Part shown: positions 17,225 to 25,809 of the stretch, piece after piece | Layout: every line of letters starts with the position of its first letter | Position numbering within the stretch: position 1 is the stretch's first letter | Origin: Paenibacillus sp. 19GGS1-52 | GTDB lineage: Bacteria > Bacillota > Bacilli > Paenibacillales > Paenibacillaceae | Direction of reading: 5' to 3' | DNA length: 64,000 nucleotides | Assembly (NCBI RefSeq): GCF_022369515.1 | Contig: NZ_CP059724.1 | Span: forward strand, 6,696,001 to 6,760,000 | Notes under the pieces: model-generated | The model's database searches: none | What the model was told of the DNA's origin: nothing | The model's input: only the letters and a program-made list of their open reading frames with translations | Translations under genes and position numbers: made by a program

Positions 17225-17971
17225 TTACTTTTGCAAGAAGCCCCTCTTCAGTAAAAAATCCTTCATATGCAGTCGGGTCGGCTCTGCCAACCGCTTTGCC
17301 ATCAAAGCCGACCATGGAGTGCTACTTGTGCCTCCGGTCCGCTCCTGCAAGTAAACCGTAGTCACTTCATCGTAAACCTTGACCTGCTCTACGGTGGTCT
17401 CTGCGTTGTAACCGTTACGGTGCAGAACAGCTGGCAATGGAAGCCGTGGACGTAGTCCATTTGTTGCAGCTGGATAACCTACACACATCCCGAACAAAGG
17501 ATACACCAATTCTGGCAGCCCCAGCAGCTCCGATACCTCAGCAATTCGGTTGCGGATACCTCCGATATACACAATGCCGAGCCCCAGCGATTCCGCCGCA
17601 ATAGCAGCATTCTGGGCGGCTAGCGCCACATCAACTGTGGCTACGATGAAATTTTCGGTAGAATCCTCATAAGTTGCGGCCCCCTGCACATAGGGATGCG
17701 AAACCTCACGCAGACGGTACAGATCAGCACACCAGACCAGAAAAATCGGGCATTGCTCAATATAGGACTGGTTGCCTGCTAAGGCAGCAAGCTTTGTTTG
17801 CAAGTCTGCATCCGTTACCGCAATGACACTATAGGCCTGCACATTGCTGGAGGTTGACGCCATCTGACCTGCTCCAATGATGGCAGCAAGCTGCTCCTCA
17901 CTTACAGGTCTGTCCTGAAATTGGCGCACGGAGGTATGCTTCATTAATAGGGAAATCGTCTCGTTATTCAC
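17225..17971 (-). CDS. NfsA/NfrA-type nitroreductase (NADPH-dependent flavin oxidoreductase)
   Basis: FMN-dependent oxidoreductase of about 248 residues. Family marks: HTSVRQFQDRPV (FMN contact), GAGQMASTSSNVQAY, an ALAAQNAAIAAESLGLGIVYIGGIRN helix and loop, and a PLFGMCVGYPA motif. GAGGAG lies 8 bases before the GTG at 17971; the GTG at 17980 has virtually no spacing. It begins 22 bases after the copA stop on the same strand and may be cotranscribed, which would fit a role in redox or thiol stress caused by copper. Substrates of such enzymes are broad (quinones, nitroaromatics, flavin). Confidence 0.88.
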   Translation of the reverse strand: MNNETISLLMKHTSVRQFQDRPVSEEQLAAIIGAGQMASTSSNVQAYSVIAVTDADLQTKLAALAGNQSYIEQCPIFLVWCADLYRLREVSHPYVQGAATYEDSTENFIVATVDVALAAQNAAIAAESLGLGIVYIGGIRNRIAEVSELLGLPELVYPLFGMCVGYPAATNGLRPRLPLPAVLHRNGYNAETTVEQVKVYDEVTTVYLQERTGGTSSTPWSALMAKRLAEPTRLHMKDFLLKRGFLQK

Positions 17972-17993
17972 AACATTCACTCCTCAATTAGGA

Positions 17994-20450
17994 TTACAGC
18001 TTCACCCGCTGCAGCCGCAGCGCATTCAGTACAACAGATACAGAGCTGAACGCCATTGCAGCACCAGCGAGCCACGGTGCCAGAAAGCCCAGCGCGGCAA
18101 TCGGTATCCCAATTGTATTGTAAGCAAGCGCCCAGAACAAATTCTGCTTAATATTGCGCATCGTCTTACGGCTCATTAGAATCGCATCGGGGATGCTTTT
18201 CAAATCGCCCCGCATGAGTGTAATATCTGCGGCTTCCATCGCTACATCGGTACCGGTACCGATAGCCATGCCGGTATCAGCCGTTGCCAGAGCAGGCGCG
18301 TCATTGATGCCATCGCCAACCATCGCCACCTTAACACCGCCGCGCTGCAGCCTCCGGACTTCCTCTGCCTTGCCTTCAGGCAGGACCTCAGCCAGTACGG
18401 TCCGTATTCCGGCTTGGTCTGCAATCGCCTGAGCCGTAATCTTATTGTCTCCGGTAATCATAACTACTTCAATGCCCATTTCATGAAGTGAAGCCACTGC
18501 TGCACGCGAGGTCTCTTTAATCGTATCGGCAACGGCGACCACCCCGGCGATTACACCCTCAATCGCCACCAGCATAGCTGTCTTCCCTTCCTGCTCCAGC
18601 CCCTTCATGATGGCCACCCACTCCGTAATGTCCACACCGTTCTCTTCCATCATCCGGCGTGTGCCTACACTGATGGCTTGACCGGATACGACAGCCGAAA
18701 TCCCCCGTCCTGGTACATTATGAAACTGCTCAGCTCCTGGCAGAACCAAACCTCTGTCAGTTGCACCTGCTACAATGGCCTCAGCGAGTGGATGCTCCGA
18801 GAGCTTCTCGGCTGCCGCAGCGATGGACAACAGACGATTCTCGCCAATCTCTTTACCCTGGGCTGCAATACCCGTAGTGGTTAACACATCGGTCAATACC
18901 GGCTTCCCGTTGGTTACCGTTCCTGTCTTATCCAACACCACAATCTTAATGCCCTGTGCAGCTTCCAGATGCTCTCCGCCCTTAAACAGGATTCCAAGTT
19001 CAGCCGCTCGACCGGAACCAGCCATAATTGAGGTTGGTGTAGCCAGTCCAAGCGCACATGGGCAAGCTATTACCAGTACGGCGATCGCTTTCTCCAGAGC
19101 ATCTGCGAATTGGCCTGGCGCAGCCCAGAAATACCATACAATAAAGGTTACTAAGGCAATTCCGACGACAATCGGTACAAAGATACCTGATATCACATCG
19201 GCAATTCGTTGAATCGGTGCTTTAGAGCCTTGAGCTTCCTCTACAACTCTGATGATTTGTGCTAAGGCTGTATCACGGCCTACTTTACGAGCTTTGACCC
19301 GCAGCATCCCATTTTTGTTCAGCGTTGCCCCAATCACAGAATCTCCCGGCTTCTTCTCTACTGGGATACTCTCGCCTGTCAGCATGGATTCATCGACAGA
19401 CGATAATCCCTCCACCACATCACCATCCACAGGTATTTTCGTACCTGGCTTTACCAGTACAATATCACCAATAATAACTTCTTCTATTGGAATGCTAATC
19501 TCGGTGCCTTCACGGATCACTAACGCTGTCTTGGCTTGCAGGCCCATCAGGCTTTTGATCGCCTCGGAGGAACGCCCTTTTGCAAGTGCCTCAAACCATT
19601 TGCCAAGCAAAATGAGTGTAATCAGAATGGCACTAGTCTCATAGTACATTTCTACCGTATGGTTCATTCCATTCATTCGTAAGGAATCAAAGGTAAGGTA
19701 TAAGCTATATAAATAAGCTGCCGAAGTACCCAGCACGACCAGCACATCCATATTGGCGCTGCCGTTGCGAAGGGCTTTGTAGGCACCCACATAGAACTGC
19801 CAGCCGATAATGAACTGTACGGGTGTGGCCAGAGCAAGCTGGAACCACGGGTTCATTAACAGCTCCGGCGTCGGAATCCAGGACGTAAAGGAGAAATGCC
19901 CTGCCATCGCCCATAGTAACGGAAGGGACAACAGTGCAGAAATGATCCATTTATTTCGTTTGCGGAGGATCTCAAGTGCGCGCTGATCAACATTTTCCTT
20001 ACGGTCTTCTTTAAGGGAAGCTTTGTACCCAATGCTGCTTACCTTCTCCATAATCTCCTGCGTATTAACGTTTCCTGGCGTATACTCCACATGTGCGGTC
20101 TCCAGTGCCAAATTAACATTTACTACAGCTATGCCAGGCATACGTCCGAGTACCTTCTCGATTCTTGCCGAACAGGCAGCACAGGTCATGCCCGTGATAT
20201 CAAAGTCTGCCGACTCTCTAAGCGTGTCGTAGCCAAGATCGCGGATTTTCCCCTCGATTTGCGGCATTCCGGTTACCTGCGGATCGAAGCTCACCGAGGC
20301 TTGCTCCAGTGCCAAATTGACATTGGCACGAGTTACTCCCTCCATCCGGGATAGGCCTTTCTCTATCCGCGTTGCACAAGCAGCGCAGGTCATGCCCGTG
20401 ATCTGCAGGGTTGTTTGTTTTAGATCCAGTACTGCTGTCTTCTCTGTCAT
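17994..20450 (-). CDS. copA: Copper-exporting P1B-type ATPase CopA
   Basis: Membrane pump that expels Cu(I). From the ATG at 20450 (GGAGGCGTGGAG just before it) the protein has 818 residues. It has two N-terminal heavy-metal domains (ITGMTCAACATRIEK and ITGMTCAACSARIEK), eight membrane helices, and the metal-binding CPC in VIACPCALGLATP. The phosphorylation motif is DKTGTVTNG, the HP motif SEHPLAEAI, and the hinge is GDGINDAPALA. The Asn, Tyr and Met/Ser residues of the last helices (ALAYNTIGIPIAA, MAFSSVSVVLNALRL) are those of the Cu(I) subgroup. A CsoR operator lies upstream, giving it its own copper-induced promoter in addition to read-through from csoR-copZ. Confidence 0.96.
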   Translation of the reverse strand: MTEKTAVLDLKQTTLQITGMTCAACATRIEKGLSRMEGVTRANVNLALEQASVSFDPQVTGMPQIEGKIRDLGYDTLRESADFDITGMTCAACSARIEKVLGRMPGIAVVNVNLALETAHVEYTPGNVNTQEIMEKVSSIGYKASLKEDRKENVDQRALEILRKRNKWIISALLSLPLLWAMAGHFSFTSWIPTPELLMNPWFQLALATPVQFIIGWQFYVGAYKALRNGSANMDVLVVLGTSAAYLYSLYLTFDSLRMNGMNHTVEMYYETSAILITLILLGKWFEALAKGRSSEAIKSLMGLQAKTALVIREGTEISIPIEEVIIGDIVLVKPGTKIPVDGDVVEGLSSVDESMLTGESIPVEKKPGDSVIGATLNKNGMLRVKARKVGRDTALAQIIRVVEEAQGSKAPIQRIADVISGIFVPIVVGIALVTFIVWYFWAAPGQFADALEKAIAVLVIACPCALGLATPTSIMAGSGRAAELGILFKGGEHLEAAQGIKIVVLDKTGTVTNGKPVLTDVLTTTGIAAQGKEIGENRLLSIAAAAEKLSEHPLAEAIVAGATDRGLVLPGAEQFHNVPGRGISAVVSGQAISVGTRRMMEENGVDITEWVAIMKGLEQEGKTAMLVAIEGVIAGVVAVADTIKETSRAAVASLHEMGIEVVMITGDNKITAQAIADQAGIRTVLAEVLPEGKAEEVRRLQRGGVKVAMVGDGINDAPALATADTGMAIGTGTDVAMEAADITLMRGDLKSIPDAILMSRKTMRNIKQNLFWALAYNTIGIPIAALGFLAPWLAGAAMAFSSVSVVLNALRLQRVKL

Positions 20451-20462
20451 CTCCACGCCTCC

Positions 20463-20482
20463 ATATACCCCCAAGGGGTATA
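20463..20482. promoter_or_regulatory. CsoR operator before copA
   Basis: ATATACCCCCAAGGGGTATA matches the TACCC...GGGTA inverted-repeat type bound by copper repressor CsoR. It lies 13 bases before the copA start. Confidence 0.85.
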
Positions 20483-20492
20483 ATTTTTTCTA

Positions 20493-20549
20493 AAAGAAAA
20501 GGCATTGGAGCCATCCGGGAACCTTTCGGCACCCCCCGCTCCAAGCCTT
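20493..20549 (-). terminator. Terminator/attenuator between copZ and copA
   Basis: On the minus strand GGC-TTGGAGC pairs with GCTCCAATGCC (one bulge) around a GC-rich loop, followed by TTTTCTTTT. It would reduce copA transcription from the csoR promoter. Confidence 0.6.
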
Positions 20550-20566
20550 CCTAATTGTGTTTTATC

Positions 20567-20767
20567 TCAAACTACGTCATACCCTTGCTCTTCAATAGCT
20601 TCTTTAATAGCACTTAAGCTTATCTTGTTCTCATCATATTCAACTGCAACTGTCTTAGCCGGTAGATCTACCTTAGCAGCAGCGCCGAGACCACTCACTG
20701 CCTTTTCTACTGAACTGACACAATGCCCGCAGGACATTCCTTCTACATTTAATGTAACGTTTGACAT
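20567..20767 (-). CDS. copZ: Copper chaperone CopZ
   Basis: 66-residue single heavy-metal-associated domain with Cu-binding GMSCGHC and the ferredoxin-like continuation SSVEKAVSGL...VEYDENKI...IEEQGYDV. It carries Cu(I) to CopA and CsoR. GAGGGA lies six bases before the ATG at 20767; the ATG at 20773 abuts the ribosome site. It is placed between csoR and copA in one operon, with 10 bases separating it from csoR. Confidence 0.95.
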   Translation of the reverse strand: MSNVTLNVEGMSCGHCVSSVEKAVSGLGAAAKVDLPAKTVAVEYDENKISLSAIKEAIEEQGYDVV

Positions 20768-20777
20768 ATTCATTCCC

Positions 20778-21113
20778 TCATTTCATTAATTTATTAACCG
20801 TAATCAGCAGCTCGTCGATAACCTCATGCTCCCCGGCTTCGATCCGCTCAATGATGCAGCTCTTCATATGTCCTTCAAGCAACAGCCTTCCGACACTGTT
20901 GAGTGCCGCTTGTACTGCTGCAAGCTGATTAAGTACATCATCACAGTAAGTATCTCGTTCAATCATTCCCTTGACCCCACGAATCTGTCCTTCAATCCGA
21001 TTAAGGCGGGTAGACAATCCGTTCTTGAATTCTACCGAATGATGACTTTTCCGCTCTCCGGGTGTATGACAACCGCTATCGCATGATGCAGGAGACAGCT
21101 TATCTTCTTTCAA
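20778..21113 (-). CDS. csoR: Copper-sensing transcriptional repressor CsoR
   Basis: All-helical repressor of about 111 residues (DUF156 family). The Cu(I) ligands Cys-His-Cys are present: C in DTYCDDVL, H and C in EGHMKSCII. The RLNRIEGQIRGVKGMIE helix is typical. The AGGAGG ribosome site sits nine bases before a TTG at 21113, whereas the ATG at 21131 lies on the ribosome site itself, so TTG is the likely start. The N-terminal extension contains an extra Cys/His cluster (SCDSGCHTPGE). It binds the two TACCC/GGGTA sites at 21157 and 20463 and releases them when copper binds. Confidence 0.93.
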   Translation of the reverse strand: MKEDKLSPASCDSGCHTPGERKSHHSVEFKNGLSTRLNRIEGQIRGVKGMIERDTYCDDVLNQLAAVQAALNSVGRLLLEGHMKSCIIERIEAGEHEVIDELLITVNKLMK

Positions 21114-21156
21114 CGTTGTATACCTCCTCATATCATCCCTGCAAAATCAAGCTTAT

Positions 21157-21175
21157 CATACCCCCCATGGGTATG
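21157..21175. promoter_or_regulatory. CsoR operator before csoR
   Basis: CATACCCCCCATGGGTATG, same class as the site before copA. It indicates autoregulation of the csoR-copZ-copA operon. Confidence 0.85.
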
Positions 21176-21291
21176 TAAAGAAAATAATTTTTCATAAAAA
21201 GAGGGGTTTTTTTATTCGTAGCGAATTTAGAAAGAATGTATAAGACGGAATATTTATACATTGCTCATCTTGAACAAAGGAAGGTACAAGT

Positions 21292-21879
21292 ATGGTTTAC
21301 GATGGCATCATTCTTGGCTTAATCATTGGATTCTTCCGGGGTGGATTAAAACACGGTCTTGTCCAATTCAGCAACATCCGTCTCAAAGCAGGTTGGATAT
21401 TCCCCTTTCTCTTGGTATTCCAGTTTTTCATGTATTATATTCAGGAGCGGTCGTCCACTATAGCCGCGGCCAGCGGGTATATTTTCACTGCTGTGTATGC
21501 GGTCGGACTGATTTTTTTATGGTTGAACCGGCATAACAAAGGATTCTGGATGATTATGACAGGCGTGTTCCTGAACTTTTTGGTCATGTTTGTCAACGGG
21601 GGAAGAATGCCAGTATCCTTAGAAGCTGCATCTGTCTTGGACCCGATTTATCTCCAGATGCTGCAGAGTGGCGATGTGGTAACGAAGCATTTTTTATTAA
21701 ATTCTTCGACGATCCTGCCCTTTCTGGGTGATATTATTCCTCTGTCCAGCCCTTATCCACGTACCCAGGCCATCAGCATTGGGGATGTAGTGATGAATGT
21801 TGGGATCTTCCTGTATATCCTGCAGGTGATGGTGCCGGTTAAACCGAAGCTGAAATCTCAGTCCATTGGTGACAGTTAG
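21292..21879 (+). CDS. DUF5317-family integral membrane protein
   Basis: 195 residues with five or six hydrophobic helices (IILGLIIGFFRGG, IFPFLLVFQFFMYYI, FTAVYAVGLIFLWL, MIMTGVFLNFLVMFVNGGRMPVS, GDVVMNVGIFLYILQVMV). The NGGRMPVS motif and the PFLGDIIPLSSPYP segment are characteristic of the DUF5317 family, whose role is unknown. GGAAGG lies before the ATG. A 36-codon membrane-peptide gene follows 29 bases later and shares the terminator, suggesting the two work together. Confidence 0.85.
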   Translation: MVYDGIILGLIIGFFRGGLKHGLVQFSNIRLKAGWIFPFLLVFQFFMYYIQERSSTIAAASGYIFTAVYAVGLIFLWLNRHNKGFWMIMTGVFLNFLVMFVNGGRMPVSLEAASVLDPIYLQMLQSGDVVTKHFLLNSSTILPFLGDIIPLSSPYPRTQAISIGDVVMNVGIFLYILQVMVPVKPKLKSQSIGDS

Positions 21880-21908
21880 ACCGCAAACTAATTTAAGGAG
21901 GGATTGAC

Positions 21909-22019
21909 TTGAAAAAAAGACTGGAAGGCATCAGCTACTCTCGTATCGCGATTAACGCAATTATCGTAGCTTCCGTAGTTATCTCACTTACTTCGGGTTT
22001 TAGAATCGGAGGTCATTAA
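21909..22019 (+). CDS. Small membrane peptide (36 aa) coupled to the DUF5317 gene
   Basis: TTG start with AAGGAGGG seven bases upstream. The product has a basic head (MKKRLEGISYSRIA) and one hydrophobic helix (INAIIVASVVISL), then a short polar tail. It lies between the DUF5317 gene and a strong terminator. The excellent ribosome site and clean frame support a real gene; no family is recognised. Confidence 0.65.
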   Translation: MKKRLEGISYSRIAINAIIVASVVISLTSGFRIGGH

Positions 22020-22030
22020 TTTCTCCATAC

Positions 22031-22062
22031 AAAGAAGCAGGCTGCAACAGCCTGCTTCTTTG
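22031..22062 (+). terminator. Rho-independent terminator
   Basis: A 14-bp perfect stem, AAAGAAGCAGGCTG with CAGCCTGCTTCTTT, with a three-base loop. It closes the DUF5317/small-peptide operon. Confidence 0.88.
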
Positions 22063-22137
22063 TAATATCACTATTCATTTATCCCTAAAACCTTTATTAT
22101 GTACACAGGCACATCTTGTTAGCAAAGAGGGGTAATC

Positions 22138-23976
22138 ATGTCCAAGCTTAAATCGTTTGTAGGCAATATTAATTCAGGCCATATATATGCTCTACTCATC
22201 TGTCTTCTAGGATTAGTGCTGTTTGGTTATAGTAACCATTTCGAGTTTTTGCACTATTCCACTCCATCATGGGTCTGGGTATATGCTCTAACAGGAGCCA
22301 GTTTAATATTAACCTTTTCCTTAGTACAGCTGCCCCCAGAGGGTAATGAGCTGACCATGGAATCAGCGGTTTATTTAGCCTGTGTTTTTGTATTTGGCGG
22401 TTCTTATACTTTGACAATTCTCCTGCTGAACTGTCTTATTTTTTACTTTTTTGATCGCAGTACAAGCTGGTGGAAGCACCTAACCAATTTCTCTATTTAC
22501 TCCATCATGATCTCCCTTGCTTCCTTTACATTTGACTTGCTTGGAGGACAATCTGGCACACTTGCAAATGAGAAGATCACAGCCTATCTATTGACACTCG
22601 CTGTTTATTTTATCGGCAATACACTTCTAGTCGGTCTATATTATTATATTCTGTATAAAGGTACCCTATATGAGACTATAAAGGACATTATAAAAGATTC
22701 ATTTATTGTTTATTTATGTACACTAGTACTTTCTTTAGTGCTGACTGTGCTCGTCTTTCATAACGGAATATTGGGTCTGGCCCTCTTTTTATGCCTGAGC
22801 ATACTTTTATGCCAATCCTTCAAAAGACTGTTCGCCATGTACCGCAGCATTGAGGAGCGAGCCAATACGGACCAACGGACAGGATTGTTTAATCATAGCT
22901 ACTTTGAAGAGATATTGGAACAGGAAATCCAGAAATCGAAGGATTCAGGCACCACGCTATCCCTTGCCATGATTGATCTCGATGACTTCAAGAAATATAA
23001 TGATCATTTCGGACATCTCCAAGGGGACAAGCTGATCGCTTTTGTCGGTGAGACTCTCCGAAGTGAATCGCTCAAATCAGGCACGATTGCCGCACGTTAT
23101 GGCGGTGAAGAATTCACGTTGCTTATGCCAGATTACGATAGCCAACAGGCCAGGGCTTACATTGACCTGCTGCGCAAAAAACTGAATAACAGCCACTTTA
23201 CTGGGGTTGAGATCTTCCCGCTCGGATGTCTGGCCTTCTCCGCAGGGGTTGCTTCCTGCAGCAGCGATATCCATGATAAGTCCCAGCTTGTGGATCAAGC
23301 AGATCAGGCACTGTATTATTCTAAGAAACAAGGTAAGAATACGGTACATATCTATGGTGCTCACTCCCCGCTGGAACAGGAAATTGATTTTAGCCAGGAC
23401 GTGCGCGATATTGAGCAACAGCTGAACCTGTTTATGTATAAAGATATGGAAACCTTTCGCCATTCCAAACGGGTCTTCCGGTACGCGATGGATATCAGTG
23501 ATCTTCTGGAACTAGACACTCTCTCCAAACGGCAATTTACACTTGGAGCGTTAATTCATGACATCGGTAAGCTGGAGATTCCGTGGGGCATCCTTAATAA
23601 GAAAGGTAAGCTTGAGCCTGAGGAATGGGAGATGGTCAAATGGCATGTGACCTGGGGCAAGAAAATGGCACTCACAAATGATAAATACAAAGATTTGGCG
23701 CCTTATATCGAGCTGCATCACGAACGATATGATGGTAAAGGTTATCCCTATGGATTCAAGGGTGAAGAGATTCCGTACCTGTGCCGGATGCTGACAGTCA
23801 TTGATTCTTTTGATGCTATGACTACGGAAAGACCCTACCAACTAACCAAAACAATTGCAGAGGCCATTATTGAGCTACGCGCCTGTGCCGGAAGCCAGTT
23901 CGATCCCAAGTTGACGGAACTTTTTATTGGCTATATTGAAGCCAGGGAACCACAGCATAGTGAAATTGTCATCTAA
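22138..23976 (+). CDS. Membrane GGDEF + HD-GYP protein (c-di-GMP turnover)
   Basis: 612 residues. The N-terminal third (about 12-235) is a multi-helix membrane sensor. A GGDEF domain (about 245-400) carries an active-type RYGGEEF near 321 and the upstream DDFKKYNDHFGHLQGD metal/substrate segment. An HD-GYP domain (about 430-600) has HDIGK, HHERYDGKGYP and DSFDAMTTERPY intact. So both synthesis (GGDEF) and breakdown (HD-GYP) of cyclic-di-GMP look possible; no RxxD inhibitory site is visible five residues before GGEEF. AAGAGGGG precedes the ATG. Stands alone between terminators. Confidence 0.93.
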   Translation: MSKLKSFVGNINSGHIYALLICLLGLVLFGYSNHFEFLHYSTPSWVWVYALTGASLILTFSLVQLPPEGNELTMESAVYLACVFVFGGSYTLTILLLNCLIFYFFDRSTSWWKHLTNFSIYSIMISLASFTFDLLGGQSGTLANEKITAYLLTLAVYFIGNTLLVGLYYYILYKGTLYETIKDIIKDSFIVYLCTLVLSLVLTVLVFHNGILGLALFLCLSILLCQSFKRLFAMYRSIEERANTDQRTGLFNHSYFEEILEQEIQKSKDSGTTLSLAMIDLDDFKKYNDHFGHLQGDKLIAFVGETLRSESLKSGTIAARYGGEEFTLLMPDYDSQQARAYIDLLRKKLNNSHFTGVEIFPLGCLAFSAGVASCSSDIHDKSQLVDQADQALYYSKKQGKNTVHIYGAHSPLEQEIDFSQDVRDIEQQLNLFMYKDMETFRHSKRVFRYAMDISDLLELDTLSKRQFTLGALIHDIGKLEIPWGILNKKGKLEPEEWEMVKWHVTWGKKMALTNDKYKDLAPYIELHHERYDGKGYPYGFKGEEIPYLCRMLTVIDSFDAMTTERPYQLTKTIAEAIIELRACAGSQFDPKLTELFIGYIEAREPQHSEIVI

Positions 23977-24032
23977 TGAGGAGGAAGGAGCCAGTAAGGC
24001 TGCTTCCTAATTGCATAGCAAATCCCTTCTAA

Positions 24033-24058
24033 GCCACGGGTTCCCCGGCGGTTTTTTC
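24033..24058 (+). terminator. Terminator after the GGDEF/HD-GYP gene
   Basis: A CC-a-CGGG / CCCG-gc-GG stem is followed by six T. Confidence 0.6.
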
Positions 24059-24116
24059 TTTAAAATATAAGAAATAATATGCTTCACGCAATAATTTATC
24101 CTTGATCTTTCTCGAA

Positions 24117-24155
24117 GAAACGGGTGCCGTCCATATAAAGGACGGCACCCGTTTC
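24117..24155. terminator. Strong hairpin, relative of 17149-17185
   Basis: GAAACGGGTGCCGTCC pairs perfectly with GGACGGCACCCGTTTC. It lacks a clean U tract on the plus strand. Sequence and shape closely match the hairpin at 17149-17185, suggesting a dispersed family. Confidence 0.55.
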
Positions 24156-24189
24156 ATCTTGTCTCTTCTAAAATAAACTATTGCTACCC

Positions 24190-24205
24190 TACTCAAATTT
24201 GAGTA
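24190..24205. promoter_or_regulatory. 16-bp perfect palindrome, candidate PadR operator
   Basis: TACTCAAATTTGAGTA, placed before the MFS/PadR operon where a repressor site is expected. Confidence 0.6.
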
Positions 24206-24237
24206 TAATCAAATTCTGCTACTAACAAAAAGGATTT

Positions 24238-24255
24238 CATGAGACTTATCTCATG
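24238..24255. promoter_or_regulatory. Inverted repeat CATGAGA-CTTA-TCTCATG
   Basis: Perfect 7-bp arms separated by four bases, 28 bases before the preferred MFS start at 24283. It could be a second operator or a leader hairpin. Confidence 0.5.
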
Positions 24256-24282
24256 AATAATAAGAAAAGGAGCCTGCGAAGC

Positions 24283-25803
24283 ATGCATTCTAAAGAAAGT
24301 AACTTAAAGCTCGTAGTTGTCGGCCTGCTGCTTGGTATATTGATGTCCGCTATGGACAATACCATTGTAGCTTCAGCTATGGGCACTATCGTCTCAGACC
24401 TTGGCGGGCTGGACAAAATCGTATGGGTCACCTCTGCCTACATGGTAATGGTGATGGCGGGGACTCCCATCTTCGGCAAGCTATCCGATATGTACGGACG
24501 CAAGCGTTTCTTCATATTCGGTTTGATCGTCTTTCTGATTGGCTCTGCCTTATGCGGAACCGCGCAGAGTATTACACAGCTCAGTATTTATCGGGCCATT
24601 CAAGGTGTCGGCGGCGGCGCACTGATGCCTATAGCCTTTACCATCGCCTTTGATATCTTCCCTGCAGAAAAAAGAGGGAAGCTGATTGGCCTTTTCGGGG
24701 CAGTCTTCGGCATCTCCAGTGTACTCGGCCCTCTACTCGGTGCCTATATCACCGAATATGTGGGTTGGCAGTGGGTATTCTATATCAACTTCCCAATCGG
24801 GATCGTTGCCTTCATCCTTATCGCCATCTCCTATAAAGAATCCATTGAGCATTCCAAACAACGGATTGATTGGGGCGGTGCTTTCACCCTTGTGGCATCT
24901 GTGATCTGCCTCATGTTCGCACTGGAGCTTGGCGGTAACCAATATGCCTGGGATTCCACAGTGATTCTCGGTTTGTTCGCGGGCTTTGCCATATTTCTGC
25001 TGGCATTCATATTTATTGAGCGAATTGTGGCTGAACCCATTATCTCATTCGCCATGTTCCGCGAACGGTTATTTGCCACAAGCAGTGTGACCTCCTTATT
25101 CTATGGTTCCGCTTTTATCGTAGCCACCATCTATATTCCAATCTTTGTGCAAGGCGTGTTTGGCGGTTCGGCTACCAACTCGGGGCTGATACTGATGCCC
25201 ATGATGATCGGCACGGTAATCGGCAGCCAAACGGGCGGATTACTAACAACCAAAACAAGTTTCCGCAACATCATGCTGCTGTCTGTTGTCTGTTTTTTAG
25301 CGGGTGTCTACAGTCTAAGCACATTAACACCTGATACGTCCCGCCTGCTGCTCAATGCATTCATGCTATTGACCGGTTTTGGTGTAGGCTTCTCCTTCTC
25401 CGTGCTAAACATGGCGTCTATTCATAATTTTGGAATGCGCCAACGCGGCTCGGCCACTTCAACAAGTACCTTCATGCGCTCCCTGGGCATGACGCTCGGC
25501 ATTACCATATTTGGTATCATTCAGCGCAACAGCTTTACAAGTAGTCTAAGCAATGCCTTTGGCGGCAGTGCTCAAGCCGCTTCATTCGGTGATACGCGCG
25601 CTGCGTTAACCCCTGAAGCAAGAGCTAAAATTCCAGCTCCGGTACTGGAAAAAATATCAAGTGCGCTGTCCAGCTCGATTGCCCATACCTTTATGTGGGC
25701 GCTTGTGCCCGCGGTACTGGGACTCGTCTTCGTACTCTTGATGCCAAAAGACCGTATTACGCTTCCGGCCAAGGCTCCACAAGCCGCTGACGCGAAAAGG
25801 TAG
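24283..25803 (+). CDS. DHA2-family (14-helix) MFS drug exporter
   Basis: Proton-driven multidrug exporter of about 506 residues, EmrB/QacA type. The motif D1 region (SAMDNTIVASAMGTIVSDLG), motif A (GKLSDMYGRKRFF) and motif C in helix 5 (GAVFGISSVLGPLLGAYI) are present, and about 14 helices can be counted. AAGGAG lies 10 bases before the ATG at 24283; an in-frame ATG at 24253 falls on an inverted repeat without a ribosome site. A PadR regulator follows after six bases, so the pair forms the usual autoregulated efflux unit. The substrate is unknown. Confidence 0.92.
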   Translation: MHSKESNLKLVVVGLLLGILMSAMDNTIVASAMGTIVSDLGGLDKIVWVTSAYMVMVMAGTPIFGKLSDMYGRKRFFIFGLIVFLIGSALCGTAQSITQLSIYRAIQGVGGGALMPIAFTIAFDIFPAEKRGKLIGLFGAVFGISSVLGPLLGAYITEYVGWQWVFYINFPIGIVAFILIAISYKESIEHSKQRIDWGGAFTLVASVICLMFALELGGNQYAWDSTVILGLFAGFAIFLLAFIFIERIVAEPIISFAMFRERLFATSSVTSLFYGSAFIVATIYIPIFVQGVFGGSATNSGLILMPMMIGTVIGSQTGGLLTTKTSFRNIMLLSVVCFLAGVYSLSTLTPDTSRLLLNAFMLLTGFGVGFSFSVLNMASIHNFGMRQRGSATSTSTFMRSLGMTLGITIFGIIQRNSFTSSLSNAFGGSAQAASFGDTRAALTPEARAKIPAPVLEKISSALSSSIAHTFMWALVPAVLGLVFVLLMPKDRITLPAKAPQAADAKR

Positions 25804-25809
25804 CTGACC

